This document shows, in pieces, positions 53,058 through 60,391 of a DNA stretch of 60,391 bases. The notes below the pieces were generated by a model. The model searched no databases and was not told the origin of the DNA. It saw only the letters and a list, made by a program, of their open reading frames with translations. Location of the stretch: the NCBI RefSeq assembly GCF_009728735.1, contig NZ_CP024636.1, positions 2,577,854 to 2,638,244 of the forward strand. The letters run 5' to 3'. Every line of letters starts with the position of its first letter. Within the stretch, counting starts at the first letter, position 1. Both the position numbers and the translations under genes were made by a program. The stretch comes from Pantoea phytobeneficialis. GTDB lineage: Bacteria; Pseudomonadota; Gammaproteobacteria; Enterobacterales; Enterobacteriaceae.

Positions 53058-54050
53058 ATGGATTTGGATAAAGTTGTGGCCCTTAGTGTAAAGCATAACG
53101 CCGCCGATCTGCACCTTTGCAGCGGACATTTGCCACACTGGCGACGGCAAGGGGTGCTGGAGCCCATCCCGGAGCAATCCGCACTGGAACCGGCCTGGCT
53201 GGAAGCCTTTATGATGCAGTGGCTGGATACCGCGCAGCAGACGTTGCTGGAAGCAGAGGGGCACGTCGATTTTGCCATCACATTGGCAAGTGGCGTGCGA
53301 CTGCGCGCCAATCTGTTTCTCCAACGGCACGGTTTGTCCCTGGCTTTGCGGTTGATTGCCAGTCAGGTACCGGCAATCGACAGCCTGGGGTTGCCGCCGG
53401 TTGTTGAGCAATTGCTTCTGCTGGAGGAGGGATTGATTCTCATCACCGGTGCAACCGGCAGTGGCAAATCCACCACACTGGCGGCGCTGGTCGATAGCCT
53501 GAACCGTGCGCAGTCACGCCATATTCTCACGCTGGAAGATCCCATCGAGTTTATTCATCACAGCCTGCGTTCGCTGATTCAACAGCGTGAAGTTGGGGCG
53601 CACTGTGCTTCATTCCGTCAGGGACTGAAGGCGGCGCTGCGCGAGGACCCGGATGTGATTCTGTTAGGTGAACTGCGCGATAGCGAAACTATCCGCCTGG
53701 CATTAACGGCGGCTGAGACTGGCCATCTGGTGCTGGCAACCTTGCATACGCGTGGTGCGACTCAGGCAGTGGACCGGTTGGTGGACGTGTTTCCCGCCGA
53801 GGAAAAAAACCTGGTGCGCAGTCAACTGGCAGGGAGCCTGAAAGCGGTGCTGGCGCAGCGGCTGGTGCCGGCAAAGCAGGGAGGGCGGGTGGGATTGTTT
53901 GAAGTGCTGGTGGCGACGCCTGCGGTAGCTAACCTGATTCGCGAAGGGAAAATGCATCAGTTGCCGGGAGTACTGCAAACCGGCGCACAGGCCGGAATGC
54001 AAACCTTCGCCCAGAGCGAGCTGGCGCGACAGCAGGCAGGGATGATTTGA
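53058..54050 (+). CDS. yggR: PilT-like ATPase YggR
   Basis: A 330-residue secretion-type ATPase resembling the twitching motor PilT. N-terminal VVALSVKHNAADLHLCSGHLPHWRR, Walker A LITGATGSGKSTTLAALV, Asp box EDPIEFIHHSLRSLIQQREVG, Walker B DPDVILLGELRDSETIRLALTAAETGHLVLATLHT. Canonical PilT drives pilus retraction, but the window has no pilus genes, so its role is uncertain. It is divergent from yggS and convergent with ruvX (four bases apart). An AGGAGAA site precedes the ATG. Confidence 0.92.
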   Translation: MDLDKVVALSVKHNAADLHLCSGHLPHWRRQGVLEPIPEQSALEPAWLEAFMMQWLDTAQQTLLEAEGHVDFAITLASGVRLRANLFLQRHGLSLALRLIASQVPAIDSLGLPPVVEQLLLLEEGLILITGATGSGKSTTLAALVDSLNRAQSRHILTLEDPIEFIHHSLRSLIQQREVGAHCASFRQGLKAALREDPDVILLGELRDSETIRLALTAAETGHLVLATLHTRGATQAVDRLVDVFPAEEKNLVRSQLAGSLKAVLAQRLVPAKQGGRVGLFEVLVATPAVANLIREGKMHQLPGVLQTGAQAGMQTFAQSELARQQAGMI

Positions 54051-54054
54051 ACGA

Positions 54055-54471
54055 TCAGTGGGTGTCGAACCAATCTTCGAGGATGATGACGGCCGATTGC
54101 GAATCGACCGCGCCTTTTTGCAGCGCGCGGTAGCCACCACGTTCGAACAAACCGGCACGCGCTTCAACGGTACTGAGGCGTTCATCCTGCAACTCAACAC
54201 GCACCCCAAAACGACCATGCAGGCGGTTGGCAAACTTACGTGCGCGCGCGGTCAGTTCCTGTTCGCTGCCATCCATATTGAGCGGCAGACCTACCACTAC
54301 GTAGTCGGGCTGCCATTCTTTTAGTAACCGCTCGATCAGGTTCCAGTCCGGCGTACCATCCTGCGCTTTAAGCGCCGCCAGCGCGCGGGCGGTGCCTGTC
54401 AGTTGCTGTCCGACAGCAACGCCAATACTTTTGGTGCCGAAATCAAAGCCCAGCAGCGTTTCACTGGCCAT
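54055..54471 (-). CDS. ruvX: Holliday junction resolvase-like protein RuvX (YqgF)
   Basis: A 138-residue RNase H-fold protein of the YqgF/RuvX family, essential in E. coli and implicated in 16S rRNA 5' end processing and possibly Holliday junction resolution. [21 protein letters not shown] and [28 protein letters not shown] with C-terminal [13 protein letters not shown] carry the conserved acidic residues. Its ATG overlaps the yqgE stop by one base (TGATG), so the pair is translationally linked. Confidence 0.94.
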   Translation of the reverse strand: MASETLLGFDFGTKSIGVAVGQQLTGTARALAALKAQDGTPDWNLIERLLKEWQPDYVVVGLPLNMDGSEQELTARARKFANRLHGRFGVRVELQDERLSTVEARAGLFERGGYRALQKGAVDSQSAVIILEDWFDTH

Positions 54472-55034
54472 CAGGCGTGTCCTGCATCGTTAGTCATATT
54501 GTGGATATCCACACCCAGGCATTTCGCGGCTTCACGCCAACGTTCCGCGATCGGCGTCTGGAACAGAATGGTGCTGGATGCTGGTGTGGTGAGCCAGGCG
54601 TTTTCCAGCAATTCGTTTTCGAGCTGATCTTTTTCCCAGGCGCAGTACCCCAGCGCCACCAGCACATGTTCTGGTTGAGAGCTGCTACCAATCGCTTCCA
54701 GCACATCTCTTGAGGTGGTGATCACGGTGGTGTCTGAAATACGAATGCTGGAGGAGTAGACGCGTTGTGCAGAATGCAGAATAAAGCCACGGTCCTCCGC
54801 CAGCGGGCCGCCAGCGAATACCGGTTTATCCAGCCTGATAGCTGGATCGCGATCTGATGGGCTGATTTTGAGCTTTTTAAGGATGCCTTCGACCGTCAGA
54901 TTCTCCATCGGCTTATTAATAATCAAGCCCATAGCACCATCTTCGTTATGCTCGCAAATGTACACGACCGAGCGCTTGAAGAAGGGATCTTGCAGGGATG
55001 GCATCGCAATCAAAAAATGATGCTGTAAATTCAT
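54471..55034 (-). CDS. yqgE: YqgE/AlgH family protein
   Basis: A 187-residue DUF179 protein. [48 protein letters not shown] is the family signature; [20 protein letters not shown] and the C-terminal half are also conserved. Function unknown, although conserved next to ruvX. ATG at 55034 was used; the upstream extension runs through the gshB terminator. It is separated from gshB by that terminator, so yqgE-ruvX likely has its own promoter. Confidence 0.93.
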   Translation of the reverse strand: MNLQHHFLIAMPSLQDPFFKRSVVYICEHNEDGAMGLIINKPMENLTVEGILKKLKISPSDRDPAIRLDKPVFAGGPLAEDRGFILHSAQRVYSSSIRISDTTVITTSRDVLEAIGSSSQPEHVLVALGYCAWEKDQLENELLENAWLTTPASSTILFQTPIAERWREAAKCLGVDIHNMTNDAGHA

Positions 55035-55047
55035 TCTCACTCGTATA

Positions 55048-55082
55048 CCAAAAATAACCGGCATTGCTGCGGCAATGCCGGT
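55048..55082 (-). terminator. Intrinsic terminator after gshB
   Basis: On the minus strand ACCGGCATTGC-CGCA-GCAATGCCGGT (55057-55082), a perfect 11-bp stem with 4-base loop, is followed by TATTTTTGG. It is a strong rho-independent terminator between gshB and yqgE. Confidence 0.85.
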
Positions 55083-55121
55083 ATTGGAGATATTCACGGA
55101 GCCTTGGCTCCGACGGCATCC

Positions 55122-56066
55122 TTAGCCCAGACGTTTCTCAATGGCATCCATCAGCATACCGGTGATGGAGATTGGGAAGGCGGCTTCAATTTCACGCACG
55201 CAGGTCGGGCTGGTCACATTCACTTCCGTCAGTTTATCACCGATGATGTCAAGACCGACAAAAATCAGCCCTTTTGCTTTAAGCGTCGGCCCAACGCGAC
55301 GGGCAATCTCCCAGTCGCTGTCGCTCAGGGGACGAGCTTCGCCACGGCCACCCGCTGCCAGGTTACCACGGGTTTCGCCACCTTGCGGAATTCGCGCCAG
55401 GCAGTAAGGGACGGGTTCACCGTCAACCACCAACACACGTTTGTCGCCATCTTTAATGGCTGGCAGGTAGTTTTGCGCCATGCAGAAGTTCTGCCCGTGA
55501 TTGGTCAGGGTTTCGGTGATAACGCCGAAGTTAGGATCATCCTGTTTCACGCGGAAGATCGATGCACCACCCATGCCATCCAACGGTTTGAGGATCACAT
55601 CGCCGTGCTCCTGCCAGAAGGCGCGTAATTTCTCTTTGCTGCGCGTCACCAGCGTGTCGGGGGTGAGATCGGCAAACCACGCGGTGTAGAGTTTTTCGTT
55701 GCAGTCACGCAGGCTCTGCGGCTTGTTGACGATCAGCGTACCTTGCTCTTCAGCACGTTCCAGCAGGTAAGTGGCATAGATAAATTCGGTATCGAACGGC
55801 GGATCTTTACGCATCAGCACCACATTGAGATCGGCCAGTTTGATCTCTTGCTCGCTGCCAAATTCATACCATTTATCGTAGTTTTGCTCGACGCTGAGCA
55901 GGCGCGTGCGTGCGTACGTCACACCGCCACGCAGGGAGAGATCGTTCATCTCCATGTAATGAATTTCGTAACCACGGCGCTGCGCTTCCAGCAACATGGC
56001 GAAGCTGGTGTCTTTTTTAATGTTGATGGACGAAATCGGGTCCATAACGATGCCAAGCTTAATCAT
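55122..56066 (-). CDS. gshB: Glutathione synthetase
   Basis: A 314-residue ATP-grasp enzyme that joins glycine to gamma-glutamylcysteine to make glutathione. The N-terminal MIKLGIVMDPISSINIKKDTSFAMLLEAQRRGYE, the ATP-grasp block LKPLDGMGGASIFRVKQDD and the C-terminal GLIFVGLDIIGDKLTEVNVTSPTCVREIE agree with E. coli GshB (316 residues). It lies downstream of rsmE, as in E. coli. Confidence 0.96.
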   Translation of the reverse strand: MIKLGIVMDPISSINIKKDTSFAMLLEAQRRGYEIHYMEMNDLSLRGGVTYARTRLLSVEQNYDKWYEFGSEQEIKLADLNVVLMRKDPPFDTEFIYATYLLERAEEQGTLIVNKPQSLRDCNEKLYTAWFADLTPDTLVTRSKEKLRAFWQEHGDVILKPLDGMGGASIFRVKQDDPNFGVITETLTNHGQNFCMAQNYLPAIKDGDKRVLVVDGEPVPYCLARIPQGGETRGNLAAGGRGEARPLSDSDWEIARRVGPTLKAKGLIFVGLDIIGDKLTEVNVTSPTCVREIEAAFPISITGMLMDAIEKRLG

Positions 56067-56157
56067 TATTCTCTCCTCAAAGGGGGGAACTCACTACCCC
56101 TGCTTAGTCAGGACGCCATGTTAACGCTGGCGTCTTTATACAACCCGAAAGTATCCC

Positions 56158-56889
56158 TTAACCGAGGTCGCCAAACCTCACCTGAAGTGCCGTAATGGCG
56201 GTGAGGGCGGTGGTTTCGGTGCGTAACACGCGTGGTCCCAACAGAATATCAGTGAAACCGTGCTGTGCTGTCATGGCAATCTCCTCTGTCGACAGGCCGC
56301 CTTCAGGACCAATCAGCAGGCGGATGCGCTCAACAGGGTGGGGCAGCGTGTTGATACTGTGGCTGGCGCGCGGGTGTAAATTCAGTTTTAGCCCTTCATC
56401 GGCTTCACTGCACCAGGCTTCCAGCGTCATCGCTTCGCGAATCTCCGGCACGCGATTACGGCCGCACTGCTCGCAGGCGGCAATTGCAATTTTTTGCCAT
56501 TGCTGGATTTTTTTTGCCAGACGCTCAGCATCCAGCTTTACGCCACAGCGTTCAGAAAACAAGGGCGTAATGACATTGACGCCAAGTTCGATGGATTTCT
56601 GGATGGTGAATTCCATTTTTTCACCGCGCGACATCACCTGTCCAAGGTGCAGATGCAGCGGTGATTCGCGATCATCCTGTTGACTGTCAAGGACTCTTAC
56701 TTTTACACGCTTTTTATCAGCCTGGGTGATTTCGGCGGCAAAAGTCAGATTACTGCCATCAAACAGCTCTAGCCGCTGGCCTGCGTTCATACGCAGCACG
56801 CGTCCGACGTGATTGGCGGCGTCTTCATCAAGGAAGACCTCACTGTTCACAGTAAGGGGTTCGGGGTGAAAAATGCGAGGTATACGCAT
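56158..56889 (-). CDS. rsmE: 16S rRNA (uracil1498-N3)-methyltransferase
   Basis: A 243-residue SPOUT-class SAM methyltransferase that methylates U1498 of 16S rRNA. It starts [34 protein letters not shown] (PUA-like domain) and ends with the knotted domain [47 protein letters not shown]. The ATG at 56889 matches the E. coli start; an extra 29 upstream codons overlap the end of endA. It precedes gshB by 91 bases. Confidence 0.95.
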   Translation of the reverse strand: MRIPRIFHPEPLTVNSEVFLDEDAANHVGRVLRMNAGQRLELFDGSNLTFAAEITQADKKRVKVRVLDSQQDDRESPLHLHLGQVMSRGEKMEFTIQKSIELGVNVITPLFSERCGVKLDAERLAKKIQQWQKIAIAACEQCGRNRVPEIREAMTLEAWCSEADEGLKLNLHPRASHSINTLPHPVERIRLLIGPEGGLSTEEIAMTAQHGFTDILLGPRVLRTETTALTAITALQVRFGDLG

Positions 56890-56963
56890 GCGGTTCCTGC
56901 CAGCGTTAATGCCGTGCCAGCGGCACGGCTCAATCGGAAAGCAGCTAGTGTAGGGTAGCGGTT

Positions 56964-57671
56964 TTAGCGCTGGCAAGCCTGAAGCACATAAGGATTATGA
57001 TTGCCCTGCACTTTGGCGATGCGTTGATCGCGTTCGCACTCCCACGGCGTCACCGGATATTGCTTATCCCAAGCGGTAAACAGCTGTGTTTGCTGACGTG
57101 ACAGGCTCAGTTTGTATTGATCGCGCATATAAAAGTAGGTGCGGGCAATGGCTCCACGGGCGCGCTCCGGTGGCTGCGCCAGTTTCTGTTTGAAATCGAT
57201 CTTCATGCTGCACTGGCCGTAGGGCTGTTCACCACCGTTCCACTGGCTGTACTGGAAGTTGCCACGATCGCCATTCACTTCACCTATTGCCGGCTCAAGG
57301 TTGTGCAGATCGCTCTCAATGCGGCGGTAATCGGCATCTTTGCTGCAATTTTTACGTCCACCGTTTTGCCAGCACTGGCGCTGATGGCCGAACTCCCAGG
57401 CAGGCATCACATGTTCCCATTCGATGCGAGCTGCGCGGTTAGCATTTTTACGCACGTTATAGCCACAGCTGCTGAGGTCAGGTACGCCTTTCTTGCCCTG
57501 CCAGTTGATTTTGCAGCCACAGTAGAAACTGCCGGGCGCATCGGCATTGATTGAGGCCGCGTATTCTTTGGCCTGCTGGAAGTTATTCTGATGGTAATTA
57601 TTGAGGTTGAGGCTCCAGGCACTCAGCGGAGCGACTAACAAGGTCAGGGCGATAATAATTTTGCGAGACAT
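56964..57671 (-). CDS. endA: Endonuclease I (periplasmic)
   Basis: A 235-residue periplasmic DNA/RNA endonuclease. A signal peptide [20 protein letters not shown] precedes [44 protein letters not shown]. The HNH-like active site [28 protein letters not shown] and the following [26 protein letters not shown] match E. coli EndA, with a paired Cys set for disulphides. Located between sprT and rsmE as in E. coli. Confidence 0.95.
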   Translation of the reverse strand: MSRKIIIALTLLVAPLSAWSLNLNNYHQNNFQQAKEYAASINADAPGSFYCGCKINWQGKKGVPDLSSCGYNVRKNANRAARIEWEHVMPAWEFGHQRQCWQNGGRKNCSKDADYRRIESDLHNLEPAIGEVNGDRGNFQYSQWNGGEQPYGQCSMKIDFKQKLAQPPERARGAIARTYFYMRDQYKLSLSRQQTQLFTAWDKQYPVTPWECERDQRIAKVQGNHNPYVLQACQR

Positions 57672-57746
57672 ATTCCAAACTTAACCCGATGCGAAAAAAG
57701 GCGGCAGGTTAGCAGAATGCGCCCGGCGGTGAAATGAGATTACCGA

Positions 57747-58259
57747 CTAACTTGCTGAAAATTCACCAGGTTGCAATATCGTACCGCAATGTACGCAGCG
57801 ATATTCACTTTCGCCACGCACGACGCGGTTATGACGGCGCACGGTGAGTTGATGTTGCTGACAACGGCAACGGTAGGCAAAGGTACGGCTGCGCACCGAG
57901 TCGATTTCGAATTGATGTGTGCGGCGTGCGGGTACACCCAGCACTTCCTCCATCATCCATTTCCACTCTTTGCCGTGTGGGGCAACGCGACCGAAGGTTT
58001 TCCATACCAGCAGATGCGCGAGTTCGTGCGGCACCACTTCGTCGATAAACGCCTGTTGATTTTCCAGCAACAACACCGGGTTGAGACGGATTTCCCACTT
58101 CTCCAGCCAGGCGGTGCCTGCCGCTGTACCACGTTGTTGATAAATCAGTTTCGGTTCGGGATAGCTGCGTTTCAGCCGCTCATTTGCCAGTTGCAGGAAC
58201 TGGCGCAGTGAGCGCATCACGGCTTGTTGTATGGCAATGGGCAGGCGGGGCGTTTTCAT
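57747..58259 (-). CDS. sprT: SprT family zinc metalloprotease-like protein
   Basis: A 170-residue SprT protein. The HExxH site [29 protein letters not shown] binds zinc with a second His, and the C-terminal zinc ribbon contains CRCQQHQ and YRCVHCG. E. coli SprT affects bolA expression and belongs to the SprT-like metalloproteases; its physiological substrate is unclear. The start [15 protein letters not shown] at 58259 agrees with E. coli; the 12 extra upstream codons do not. Confidence 0.94.
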   Translation of the reverse strand: MKTPRLPIAIQQAVMRSLRQFLQLANERLKRSYPEPKLIYQQRGTAAGTAWLEKWEIRLNPVLLLENQQAFIDEVVPHELAHLLVWKTFGRVAPHGKEWKWMMEEVLGVPARRTHQFEIDSVRSRTFAYRCRCQQHQLTVRRHNRVVRGESEYRCVHCGTILQPGEFSAS

Positions 58260-58314
58260 GGCGGAAAGCATAAGGCGTTGCGCGGGGGAACTCAACTGCT
58301 GCGGGACGTGCCAT

Positions 58315-58340
58315 AAAAAAGGGCCGCCCGCAGGCAGCCC
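58315..58340 (-). terminator. Intrinsic terminator after galP
   Basis: On the minus strand GGGCTGCC-TGCG-GGCGGCCC, an 8-bp stem with one wobble and a tetraloop, is followed by TTTTTT. It ends the galP transcript before sprT. Confidence 0.85.
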
Positions 58341-58359
58341 TTGTTAGCGCATGTTTCGA

Positions 58360-59754
58360 TCATTCCTGACCGATTTCACGCAGTTTTTTACCCGACAGCA
58401 GGTTGCGTTCGATGTGCTCCAGCGAGACGTTTTTGGTCTCAGGGATCAGCACGAGCGTCAGCAGGATAAAGAACACGTTGAGTCCGGCGTAGACCCAGAA
58501 GGTCGGCGCGTTGCCCAGTGAGTTCAGCATGGTCAGGAAGGTGGCACCGACGATCATGTTGGCAATCCAGTTGGTCGCTGTTGAGACGGTGATACCGAAG
58601 TCACGGCCTTTCAGCGGCTGGATTTCAGAGCACAGTACCCAAATCAGCGGACCGGCGCTCATGGCGAAGCCGACGATAAACATCAACAGCATCGCAACCG
58701 CGAAGTACTGCGCACCGGCTGAGTGAATACCGACATGCAGCATGGTACCGAGGATACCCATACCGGCTGCCATCACCAGGAAACCCAGCACCAGTGTAGG
58801 CTTACGGCCCCAGCGATCCACCAGGCCAATAGCGATAAAGGTTGCCAGGACGTTGACCAGGCCGACAATCACCGTGCCCCACATTTGTTGTGTGGTGTTG
58901 GCGAAGCCCGCGATTTCAAAGATTTTCGGTGCGTAGTACATGATGACGTTCATACCGGTGAACTGCTGCATCACCTGCAACAGCACGCCAAGGAATACCG
59001 CGCGACGGAAGTTGCTGTTGCTCTGGAACAATTGCCAGCCTGACTGTTTGATCTTCAGGCTTTCGCGGATTTCATCCAGCTCGCGTTTGGCCTGCTCGCT
59101 GGTGTCACGCAGGCGATCGAGCACGCGCTGCGCATCGCGGAAGTTACCCTTCGCCGCCAGCCAACGCGGGCTGTTTGGCAGAAATACCACGCCTACCAAC
59201 AGCAGGATTGCCGGAATGGTGATGACACCCAGCATCCAGCGCCATGCACCCGCGTCACTGAACGCGGTGTCGGACAGGTACGCGGCCAGAATACCAATGG
59301 TGATCATCAGCTGATACAGGGAGATCATACTGCCGCGGATTTTTTCCGGTGCGATTTCAGACAAATACAGTGGCGCAGTGTAAGACGCTACACCGACTGC
59401 CAGACCGAGTACCACACGGGCAACAATCAGCATTTCCGGGTTGGGTGCAAAGGCTGACCACAGGGAGCCAATCACAAACAGAATGGCTCCGGCCATCAGG
59501 CTTTTTTTACGACCCAGTTGTGATGACATCCAGCCGCTGCCGATAGCACCCACTGCTGCACCAAACATCATGGAGCTGACGATCCACTCTTGCTGGTGGG
59601 CGGTAACGTTAAAGTCTTTAGCGATAAAGGGCAGGGCACCAGCGATAACGCCGATATCCAGACCGAACAGCAGGCCGGCCAGAGCCGCGAGAAAGCAGAC
59701 AAACAAGGTCATCGCCTTATTTGAGGTTCTGCTTTTATGAGTATTGCCAGGCAT
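58360..59754 (-). CDS. galP: Galactose/H+ symporter
   Basis: A 464-residue major facilitator sugar porter, about 12 transmembrane helices, which imports galactose (and glucose) with protons. [94 protein letters not shown] and [25 protein letters not shown] match E. coli GalP closely. ATG 59754 with a GGAGGC site; a 12-codon longer frame lacks support. Its upstream region carries GalR/GalS-like and CRP-like sites. Confidence 0.95.
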   Translation of the reverse strand: MPGNTHKSRTSNKAMTLFVCFLAALAGLLFGLDIGVIAGALPFIAKDFNVTAHQQEWIVSSMMFGAAVGAIGSGWMSSQLGRKKSLMAGAILFVIGSLWSAFAPNPEMLIVARVVLGLAVGVASYTAPLYLSEIAPEKIRGSMISLYQLMITIGILAAYLSDTAFSDAGAWRWMLGVITIPAILLLVGVVFLPNSPRWLAAKGNFRDAQRVLDRLRDTSEQAKRELDEIRESLKIKQSGWQLFQSNSNFRRAVFLGVLLQVMQQFTGMNVIMYYAPKIFEIAGFANTTQQMWGTVIVGLVNVLATFIAIGLVDRWGRKPTLVLGFLVMAAGMGILGTMLHVGIHSAGAQYFAVAMLLMFIVGFAMSAGPLIWVLCSEIQPLKGRDFGITVSTATNWIANMIVGATFLTMLNSLGNAPTFWVYAGLNVFFILLTLVLIPETKNVSLEHIERNLLSGKKLREIGQE

Positions 59755-59816
59755 ATTGCCTCCAAATTTATCTATCGTTGTTTTTATCAATGTTAAGGAA
59801 CCTGCTTGCGGGAAAA

Positions 59817-59851
59817 AGTGAGGAGGATCACATGAATGTAATCGGTTACAC
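59817..59851. promoter_or_regulatory. CRP-like and GalR/GalS-like sites upstream of galP
   Basis: AGTGA-GGAGGA-TCACA (59817-59832) matches the CRP core at nine of ten positions. ATGTAATCGGTTACAC (59836-59851) fits the GalR/GalS operator GTGNAANCGNTTNCAC at every defined position but the first. A weaker operator-like ATGTAATCGTTAACAA lies at 60039-60054. The 352 bases from galP to the IS end hold no gene. Confidence 0.65.
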
Positions 59852-60085
59852 TCGCTGAATCCCTGTCATTCAGCATTTTTCGCCCAAAATGGTTCTGTAA
59901 CCAGTAAGGTATAGCACCCTTTAAGTTTCTGACATCATTCTAAATATCGGCTATCAGACGACGCTGAAAATAACGCATTTTTACTGGAATAACCACGCTG
60001 CAAAATTCCTAAATCTCAGATATTTAAAGCGTTTCAAAATGTAATCGTTAACAATTTGTTGTTAATGGAAAAGCTGACCCGAAAT

Positions 60086-60106
60086 GTAACGACGCGATTT
60101 ATCGCG
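60086..60106. repeat. Family A repeat arm interrupted by the IS4-like element
   Basis: GTAACGACGCGATTTATCGC plus one base resembles the forward arm with three substitutions and ends exactly where the IS left end begins. The second arm, if present, must lie beyond the element. Confidence 0.7.
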
Positions 60107-60391
60107 TAATGCCGATCAGTTAAGCATGAAATGATCGATTGAACGATCCTGTAGTTCTGCAAAAATCTGTAATCTCCCGGGGATTACGGATTTTTTTATG
60201 TTACTCAGCCAGGCTCTCGATACCGTCCTGAACTTTACGCCGAAAGAATTTTCTGCGCTTTCCGATCTGCTCTCACCCGAACTCATTGATGAATGTCTGG
60301 TTGATACCGGTGTCGTGACTCTGCGAAAACGCCGCCTCCCAATGGATATGATGGTCTGGGCTGTTACCGGCATGTCCCTGTTTCGTTCGCT
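60107..60391 (+). mobile_element. IS4-family insertion sequence, left part (window ends inside)
   Basis: The left inverted repeat TAATGCCGATCAGTTAAG at 60107-60124 equals my recollection of the IS4 terminus. A transposase reading frame begins 91 bases in. Between 60125 and 60197 a dyad (TCTGTAATC / GGATTACGGA around CTCCCGG) precedes the start. The right end and target duplication lie outside the window. Confidence 0.82.
60198..60391 (+). CDS. IS4-family transposase, N-terminal part (cut by window end)
   Basis: The first 64 codons are visible: MLLSQALDTVLNFTPKEF, then LSDLLSPELIDECLVDTGVVTLRKRRLPMDMMVWAVTGMSLF. This is the N-terminal IS4 domain; TLRKRRLP with MMVW is nearly identical to the IS4 (InsG) transposase of E. 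coli. The catalytic DDE domain would lie downstream, so integrity cannot be assessed. It is transcribed away from galP. Confidence 0.85.
   Translation, partial: MLLSQALDTVLNFTPKEFSALSDLLSPELIDECLVDTGVVTLRKRRLPMDMMVWAVTGMSLFRS

Noticed and set aside
60116..60373. 85-codon frame on the minus strand at the window end
   Set aside because: Antisense to the IS4 transposase start and its terminal repeat; the plus-strand IS4 protein explains the region.

Overview
The window is chromosomal DNA of a member of the Enterobacterales, most likely a Pantoea/Erwinia-type bacterium. The main evidence is a long run in Escherichia coli-like order: speC, mltC, yggX, mutY, trmB, yggL, yggN, then hemW, rdgB, yggT, yggS, yggR, ruvX, yqgE, gshB, rsmE, endA, sprT, galP. 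The proteins resemble E. coli orthologues closely, but nupG, yggU and ansB are missing from their E. coli positions. The genus is an inference from gene content and protein similarity; no rRNA or tRNA gene was seen.

Layout. 1-300: tail of an IS110-family transposase. 310-5276: an oxidoreductase cluster (VOC protein, MDR reductase, old yellow enzyme) divergent from a LysR regulator, then the divergent pair qorB/ytfH. 5366-9280: a YghX-type dienelactone hydrolase, then a cyanide-insensitive-type cytochrome bd oxidase (two large subunits plus a 48-residue DUF2474 subunit). 9532-14208: a Rob-like AraC regulator, a small secreted peptide, and sitABCD Mn/Fe uptake behind two MntR-like boxes. 14582-17202: HbpS/GlcG-like protein, SDR, siderophore-interacting flavoprotein and PadR regulator. 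17398-21147: UbiD-type decarboxylase, UbiX-type flavin prenyltransferase, DUF554 membrane protein and LysR regulator. 21228-27827: a SelW-like protein and the hmuRSTUV haem uptake operon with a Fur-like box. 27909-37091: acuI, an Rpn nuclease remnant, then an amino-acid-type ABC transporter, an IclR regulator, an SDR and two FAD-dependent amine/amino acid oxidases. 37092-39732: speC behind a 490-base leader with two possible leader peptides. 39896-44391: mltC, yggX, mutY, trmB, yggL, yggN. 44472-49967: an inserted metabolic island of ascorbate-type PTS (EIIC, EIIB, EIIA), a full-length transketolase paralogue and a divergent GntR/UTRA regulator. 50021-59754: the conserved hemW to galP block. 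60107-60391: left end of an IS4-family element inserted next to a chromosomal repeat.

Themes. Metal and haem acquisition is heavily represented (sitABCD, hmuRSTUV, siderophore-interacting protein, HbpS-like protein, yggX). Several catabolic modules pair a transporter or enzymes with a dedicated regulator, each next to a visible dyad that could be its operator. Two families of short palindromic repeats punctuate the intergenic regions: family A (core GTAGCGGCGCGATTTATC and its complement, 11 loci) and family B (core CTTCTCCCGCnnGCGGGAG, 3 loci). The least explained parts are the PTS-transketolase island, the ubiD-ubiX-DUF554 module, the speC leader and a 69-residue Cys/His-containing secreted peptide beside sitD.
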